Origin: Phoronis australis
Taxonomy: Eukaryota > Phoronida > Phoronidae
Direction of reading: 5' to 3'
NCBI GenBank assembly: GCA_002633005.1
Contig: NMRA01000501.1
Span: 88,550-152,549, forward strand
DNA: 64,000 nucleotides
In this document: positions 58,302 to 64,000 of the stretch, in pieces
How the letters are laid out: each line of letters begins with the position of its first letter
Position numbering within the stretch: position 1 is the stretch's first letter
Position numbers and translations under genes: made by a program
The notes under the pieces: generated by a model
What the model was told of the DNA's origin: nothing
Seen by the model: only the letters and a program-made list of their open reading frames with translations
Database searches by the model: none

Positions 58302-60780
58302 ATGGCGACATTAAGTCGAGTGGCGAAGACTGCCAGCAATCGCCAGGGAGCGATGATGTTATTAACGTTGGCTCGTGGCGAACTCAAGTTTCTTCCATTC
58401 GATCAGGAGATGCGAATTCTATGCGTGTTCTCACAGTCAGCTCGTTATTTGGGCACGAAAGCGCAGATTGATGAAAACGTGCGACAGTTCAAGAAAGGCT
58501 CCCGGGAACTCGTAGCCGAGCCGACGCAAGCGGTTCATTTCCGAGAAAAGGCCAGGCAAGATGACCTGAAACTAAGAGGAATTGGATATGAGGTGGGTGA
58601 GAACACCCTACCGCACCCTATCTGGACCCCAGAGGAAACTGAAGGGGTACAAGTAACGCATAAAGAACCTGATGGGTTAATCGATCAAGTGGCCAAGAGG
58701 CACATTAAAGTATTGCGGTGGTGTTTTGACTTTTTCTCTGGATTCTCATTTGGGCAGAGGACTGAGAAAAAATGGCTACGTAGGGTCATGTTCCTAGAGA
58801 CTGTAGCCGGTGTGCCCGGGATGGTGGGCGCCATGGTACGTCACCTTCAGTCATTGCGCAAGATGCGCCGGGATCATGGTTGGATCCACACACTGATTGA
58901 GGAAGCTGAGAACGAGCGCATGCACCTGATGACCGCATTGCAGGTATGATTAACTGTGACACACCGGGTGAAGTCTTGGGGCGTCGTGGGGTGTTTTTCC
59001 TTAAATTTATCTGAATAACTTATTTAGCCTTCCAACTTTTGTACATAAATGTGGTCGAGACGGGCTTATGTCATGCGGAATACAAACAGCATACACAAAC
59101 GCGCGAGGGTTGGTAGCCTGTGAACTGATCCAAATTACCTCAGTCTGCTAATTAGTGGCAGACTTAGCCGGATCTCGTATGAAGGTGATGCCCCGCTAAC
59201 CTCTTAGTTTCCGAAGGAAATTGTCTTCGTAAGGCTTAAAACGTCGTTGAGAATCTGGTCCTGAAGACAGCCTTTCGGTTGGAAATTTTGTCTGCAAAGA
59301 CATCCTTTCATAGGGGAGTTTGTCTGCACGTACGGCAAAGGAACTCTTTTTAAGGTAACTTTGTCCACAAAGGCACCCTTTCGTGTGGAAATTTTTCATC
59401 TTAAGCACCCTGTCGTAGAGAATTCCGTCAAAAAGCGGGCCTTGAGAAAAACACCCTTCTGATCGCCAGTCCCGTATACTGCTATATCTTAACCGCGGTC
59501 ACTAGATGATAAACAGCTTGTAAAAAGCATTCCAGCCACTATAGCAAAGTTGTGATAGACAGAAAGAAGCGCTCTGCTCTTAGACACACACTACATGTAA
59601 ATGGATGTGATGACTGTGCACACTTGAAGAGTTCAAATAGGAAACATTTGACATAATCTGTAGGATCGTGAGAGCACAACAACATCTTTCGCGTGCCTCA
59701 ATTTCCAATTCAGTTGTGCAAGAGGGCCAGGGACCGAACTGACAGGGACGAAACGCAGTTTCTTTCTTCACGGAAGTTTTGAGAACTTGGTCATTTCCTT
59801 GTGTGTGGTTTTACGTGTTACCGCACAATAGAGGCTTTGATGCCATGATGGTCGCGAAGGTTTTTATAAAAAAGTCACTGGGAGATCATACTTCATTAAA
59901 CCCGGCATACTGTACTCCTACAGAAAAGCGTAGCCAAGCTGTCCATTAACCACTCTATCGCCATCTTGCGACAAAATGTGTGTCGTAATGTCCGCGGCTT
60001 TTTTGCTACAGCAGGGCGTTTGACTGAACACTGTATTTGCTTTAGCCCTGCGAGTTTTATAAATTCGTCACTGTTGAAAAACAGTAAAATGTACATTCTT
60101 TCAAATCTTTCATTTTCGTTTATTTTTGATGCCGATTCTTACCTTTGCAGGTCTATTGCTGGAAACCTCGGGCCCAGGATTTTTACATTAACTCTTGTAC
60201 CTGTTATTGATCTAATGTCTTGTGCATATGGGGATGGCCAAACTGGTCTTCCATAACCGACATAAGTTCATGTAACTTGATGAATTCATGTTGAATGTGT
60301 TTCTTATCGGCAAGACTTAATGATCACTTTTCACGAAAGGGGTCCATGCCCCCTTGTGGCAGTTGCATAAAAGGAGACGAGTATTCAGTGTACTTTCGCA
60401 TTTTCCAGGTTCGGAAACCGGGAATTCTCTTCCGCGCCGCCGTCATAGGCTCGCAGGCAATATGGCTACCATGCTTCAGTGTCGCGTATTTGATCAGCCC
60501 CAAGTACTGTCACAGATTTGTGGGGTACCTGGAAGAAGAGGCTGTAAAAACATACACGATGTGTCTGAAAGACATTGACACGCCGGGACACCCCATCTCA
60601 CACTGGAATACAACACCTGCACCAGATGTTGCTAAGCGCTACTGGCATCTCGCACCAGATGCGACCATGAGAGATGTGATTCTTGTTATACGCATGGACG
60701 AGGCCCACCATAGGGACGTAAACCACACGCTGGGATCGATCCGCAAGGATGACTTTAATCCCTATGGTATAGGGAAATGA
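58302..60780 (+). CDS. AOX: Mitochondrial alternative oxidase (AOX)
   Basis: Two exons, 58302-58943 and 60409-60780, joined in phase 0, give 337 aa. AOX is a di-iron ubiquinol oxidase of the inner mitochondrial membrane that reduces oxygen to water without pumping protons, bypassing complexes III and IV. All six iron ligands are visible: Glu166 (LET), Glu205 and His208 (NERMH), Glu256 (LEEEA), Glu312 and His315 (DEAHH). Tyr263 matches the essential active-site tyrosine. Spacing equals that of the trypanosome enzyme except for three extra residues before the last pair. The Arg/Ser/Lys-rich start MATLSRVAKTASNRQ looks like a mitochondrial presequence. The ATG was chosen because it begins this presequence about 60 bases after the expected start site. 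Oddities: RMDEAHH instead of the usual RADEAHH, and a C terminus NPYGIGK instead of the NP(Y/F)xPG(K/Q/E) reported for animal AOX. Poly(A) signals AATAAA lie at 61021 and 61105. Confidence 0.96.
59255..59430. repeat. Degenerate minisatellite in the AOX intron, unit about 33-38 bases
   Basis: About four to five units on the pattern GCA.CCTTTCG..TGGAAATTTTGTCT (59270, 59300, 59365 and 59405). The minus strand is open for 70 codons and reads as a degenerate repeat peptide. I judge it noncoding. Confidence 0.6.
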
Positions 60781-62850
60781 TTTTTGTGTACAGACGAGAG
60801 TTCTTAGCAAAAGTTGTTGGCGATCAAAGTCATGTGTTAGTTGATAGCTAAGATACAATAAGGCGTATCTAAAGTGGATGCTAACGTGGTTTCCAGGGAA
60901 CACACTCTGACGTCACTGATAAAGTGCGAGGCCCTCGGTACAGCACACTTCAGCGGCGGTTTTCATTGGTAGTCAGTTAGCTAGCAATTTTTAACCAGAA
61001 ACCTGGCGTGCGCTTTACAAAATAAACACACCTGGTAAACCGAGGTCGGATCTGTCTAGTGAGCTAGCTATTTATGTTGTGATATTATTAAGAAAGTGAA
61101 TTGCAATAAATGTAATTATTATAAGTATGAACATGCCTTAACTCTGGTTTCACGTTTTTTCACTTGGCATTCTACAGATCCGTTGTCTGAACGCTTTTTA
61201 TGAATTGAAAACTTGTCGTACATATGCCTGCATACGGCCTAAAAACAGGGCTCGAATGTGAGAATATGGACCTTTTACCAAAACGAAGAAAACGTAATAC
61301 ATTCACAGCTATGAATTTTGCATTCGCCCAGTTAAAGAAGTTCCTGCCTTTTTAGTGGACTATTGTCTCGTTAAGCACACAGGAAAAGTTTTGGACTGCG
61401 TGTACTGTCACTAATTTTATCAGATTTTATTTGAACCCCAACCACACCCCAAGACTCCAGTTAAATTTTTGGCAAGTCTTTATAACGCATAAATGCTACA
61501 GGCAAATTTGCCTGTAACTTCGTGCCACTTGTATTACTCCCCTTCAGAGTACCAAAGCTGGGAGGGAGTTACATGTACATGTGCATGGAATGAATGTACG
61601 TGGCGTTAAGAAACCTTTACAGACCACGCACGAAAAGGAAGCAATGGAATTTTCGCTTTACAGTTTCTCTATTGTTTGTAGACTTTTTGTCAGTCACTTG
61701 ATGCGAAGCTGACTGGCGCAGATATCGCTATAGGGAGGTGGCCATCACAATTCCCAAAGGATAAACCTTCGTACAGTAGTATAACAGCCATCATGTTATC
61801 ATACCAAATGGTAAGAGACCTGGACCCTGGCCCTGTAGCGTAGCAAGGGGACAATTTGCGTCCGAGTGCCCGTTCACTCACCGGCTTCCTATACCTACAT
61901 TTCGGATTCAGAATTTCTTAAATAGGGGTGAGATACAAGTCAAAAAATTGACAAAGAACTAGATTTAATATCACAGACATCAATGGAAAAAAGGTGTGAC
62001 CTCCTGGATCCCCCTACGGAAGAACCCTCACCCTAAATGCGTCAACTAAGAGTCTTTCGAACTTGCTTTCGAAAACGCGCTCATAATCGCAAGGGCGAGG
62101 GGGCGATGAACTCACGCCATCTGTTGGTTAAGATCCCCAATACTATTATAAGATCGATCTCATCTTCTCATCACGATCCATGCTCGGATCATAGAAATGA
62201 TTTTCTTTACTCCTTCAGACTATGCTCACTTAGTTGTTTCGCCCCCTGGTGGGTACGTTTCAGTCGGCAAGGCAGTCGGATCAACTTCAGGCGATAGGCC
62301 TATTTATTGCATTCCAACTAACTCTCATTCAAATAAACAAGACAGGAAGACCAAATACACAACCAAAGAACGTTGGTGTTCTTAACAGAAGTGTCCAGGA
62401 TGACCCAATCTCAGAAATCCCACGTGACGGCTGCGACTCAGACTCGAAATTTAAGGTACATGTAACAGGAAGCGTGATTTGAGTACAAATTTGTACGTTT
62501 ACTCTGAGCGCGCCATGCAGGTGATGGAGTTTTCAAATACAAAAAAAATTTTTGGCCCAGATTATGGCTTGTGTGGTATAGCAAAGAGAGTCTCTACCGT
62601 TGGTAACATCTAAAAGAGCAAACCCTAACGATGACACATTCAACCTTAAAGATAGTCATTTTTTAATATCGAAACGTTTCTTCAGTTGGGGTCCTTTTAT
62701 CACAGGTCGTAATTCCGGTCTTATAGCTACGACCGGACTTACGACCTATGATAAAACGGACCCATACACAAAGTCAATGAGCGGGTATTACAGGGGGTTA
62801 ACAGGCTCTTCCTCAAGCTCTGGTCGCATCACTGCAATCCTTGAACGTTT
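60781..62850. other. Intergenic region 3' of AOX
   Basis: Begins with the AOX 3' untranslated region (AATAAA at 61021-61026 and 61105-61110). The remainder shows a short palindrome (62688-62763) and no coding exon I can support. Confidence 0.6.
62688..62763. repeat. 76-bp near-perfect palindrome
   Basis: The left half, starting GGGTCCTTTTATCACAGGTC, and the right half, ending GACCTATGATAAAACGGACCC, are reverse complements with a few mismatches and almost no loop. It resembles a miniature foldback element. GATAAAACGGGACCC also occurs at 54638 and 56882, matching its end. Confidence 0.85.
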
Positions 62851-64000
62851 TCACGACTTGTTGGCAACAGCAGCATATTTGAGAACTCTTCGAGGATCTT
62901 TCCACTTGCCGTTTTAGGTATTGCATCGATAAACTTAACGCCACCTGTAAGTTTCTTTGATGGGTGGACTTTAGCTGTTGAAAGAAATTAAATGTGGTAT
63001 AATGAAAGAAACAAGTTTACATCATTAAAATAATAACATGAATAACCTTCAATCATACAAAAAGCCGTTTGCAAATCATCAAAGATTCTAAAATAGAGTC
63101 ATTGCAAGGTCACAAATCAACCTACGAAGCGAAAAGTATTCACATTTAATTACACAAACTATTACAACTCCGGTACCCGGAATTATATGCAGACAATCCG
63201 AGGCGTAGATCCTTAAATATCAGTTTATGGACCACGTCAAACCCGAATATACATTTATAAATATTTGGAAATGGTTTCTATATTGCGCTGTCTCCACGAG
63301 AAGAAGTTTATTACCGGTAATTCAGTTACGGCTTTGGTGTCCTACCATGGATCAGGAACTAATTTTAGGATTCAACCATTCATGTTTTCAAATATTCACC
63401 CTGGGCATAGCTGTAAAAAGTAGTCTGGGCGTATTTAAAGATGAGCCTATCTTTAAAACCCCCGGTAAGTTTCACTCTGGGTACAAGCGGGACCATTAGA
63501 CAACTTCAAGGGTTCCTATATTTTGAGAAAAGTGAAAATTACAAATTTTAAAAGAATGCGCATTGCAAGCTGCTCACGTGAAATGTTAAGCAATTCCACT
63601 TGTGCGCAGGCACCATTTCAAGGTGTCTATCATATTGTTTTAAAGTCACTCAAGAAATGTGAGGCTGCCTTCTAGACACAAGATACACTATACAAAACTT
63701 GTGGATCACGTGCTTTGCTTGTAACGCAAGGTGATGTCACGTGAAGACTTGGGTGAGCCTATTTCTTGTGTATACGGAACGCAGTCCTGAGTACTTACCA
63801 TTCACATACTCCAGGATGTCAACTTCACTGGATATCCGAATTTGGCTTCAGTACCACGTACCGGCGCTCCCGGTAATCTCCAGCCTCTTCACCAGGTAAG
63901 CCAATGACAGCGCTTGCGTACACACAGGGGTGACTCAGTAACAAATGTTCCAGCTCCGCTGGTGCGCGCGTTTAGCGAATTAGTGCAGTAATGCGACTAG
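62851..64000 (-). pseudogene. AMP-forming acyl-CoA synthetase / 4CL-like gene, C-terminal exons, frameshifted
   Basis: Two minus-strand exons are visible. The upstream one (about 63980 to 63799) reads PAELEHLLLSHPCVYASAVI then GLPGEEAGDYRERRYVVLKP, the C-terminal subdomain of the ANL superfamily (acyl-CoA synthetases, 4-coumarate-CoA ligases, luciferases). The last exon (62974-62851) reads GVKFIDAIPKTASGKIL, with the catalytic Lys of the PKTxSGK motif. Splice phases match (phase 1, giving EYVN then AKVHPSKK). Each exon has a one-base shift: an extra base after NSDI at about 63822 and a missing base after SGKIL at about 62896, after which the expected RRVLKYA resumes in another frame and ends at TGA 62851-62853. 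It could be a decaying pseudogene or draft-sequence errors. The gene continues beyond the window, and its exact acyl substrate is unknown. Confidence 0.82.

Noticed and set aside
59196-59408. 70-codon minus-strand frame with repeated PTERLS-like peptide in the AOX intron
   Set aside because: It follows a degenerate minisatellite; no start context, splice sites or family match.
58302-60780. AOX as bacterial, fungal or algal contamination
   Set aside because: It is split by a 1.5 kb intron, has animal-type C-terminal NPY..GK sequence and shares the scaffold with clear metazoan genes, although the N gap at 54996 lies between it and STX6.

Overview
This is a 64 kb piece of an animal nuclear genome, not a microbial one. 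Genes have many short exons with GT/AG introns, intergenic DNA is full of transposon remnants, and scaffold gaps (374 N at 54996-55369 and single Ns at 219, 29632, 39652-39653 and 43274) mark a draft assembly. Four intact single-copy metazoan genes were rebuilt exon by exon with consistent splice phases; a fifth, an alternative oxidase, is absent from vertebrates. An invertebrate, most plausibly a non-vertebrate deuterostome (amphioxus, hemichordate or echinoderm), fits; the species cannot be fixed from sequence alone.

Layout. 1-3357: transposon-rich DNA upstream of gene 1. 3368-17391 (+): SIN1/MAPKAP1, the mTORC2 subunit, 11 coding exons, 504 aa. 21105-27955 (-): KLHL20, a BTB-BACK-Kelch adaptor of a CUL3 ubiquitin ligase, 7 coding exons, 576 aa. 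31505-35772 (+): ANKRD45, ankyrin repeats, head to head with KLHL20 as in vertebrates. 44795-50122 (+): syntaxin-6, 7 exons, 250 aa. 58302-60780 (+): mitochondrial alternative oxidase, 2 exons, 337 aa, with a TATA box and an upstream CRE. 62851-64000 (-): the 3' end of an AMP-forming acyl-CoA synthetase/4CL-like gene whose two visible exons each carry a one-base frameshift.

Between and inside the genes lie two tRNA-derived SINE families (one with seven copies, all in the same orientation), several families of short inverted-repeat DNA elements, foldback palindromes, a decayed LINE fragment and several minisatellites. Two segments are present twice: 53102-54995 versus 55370-57239 on either side of the N gap, and 27906-28890 versus 29633-30690 on either side of the single N at 29632. 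Both look like unmerged allelic haplotypes rather than real duplications.

The genes do not form one pathway. SIN1 acts in growth signalling, KLHL20 and STX6 both touch trans-Golgi traffic, ANKRD45 is poorly characterised, and AOX bypasses respiratory complexes III and IV. I found no gene cluster resembling a new defence or biosynthetic system. The points most worth a second look are the animal AOX and its C-terminal deviation, the frameshifted synthetase, the two apparent false duplications, the conserved KLHL20-ANKRD45 divergent pair, and the 1.5 kb inverted-repeat element carrying an array of a palindromic GTACGTAC motif.
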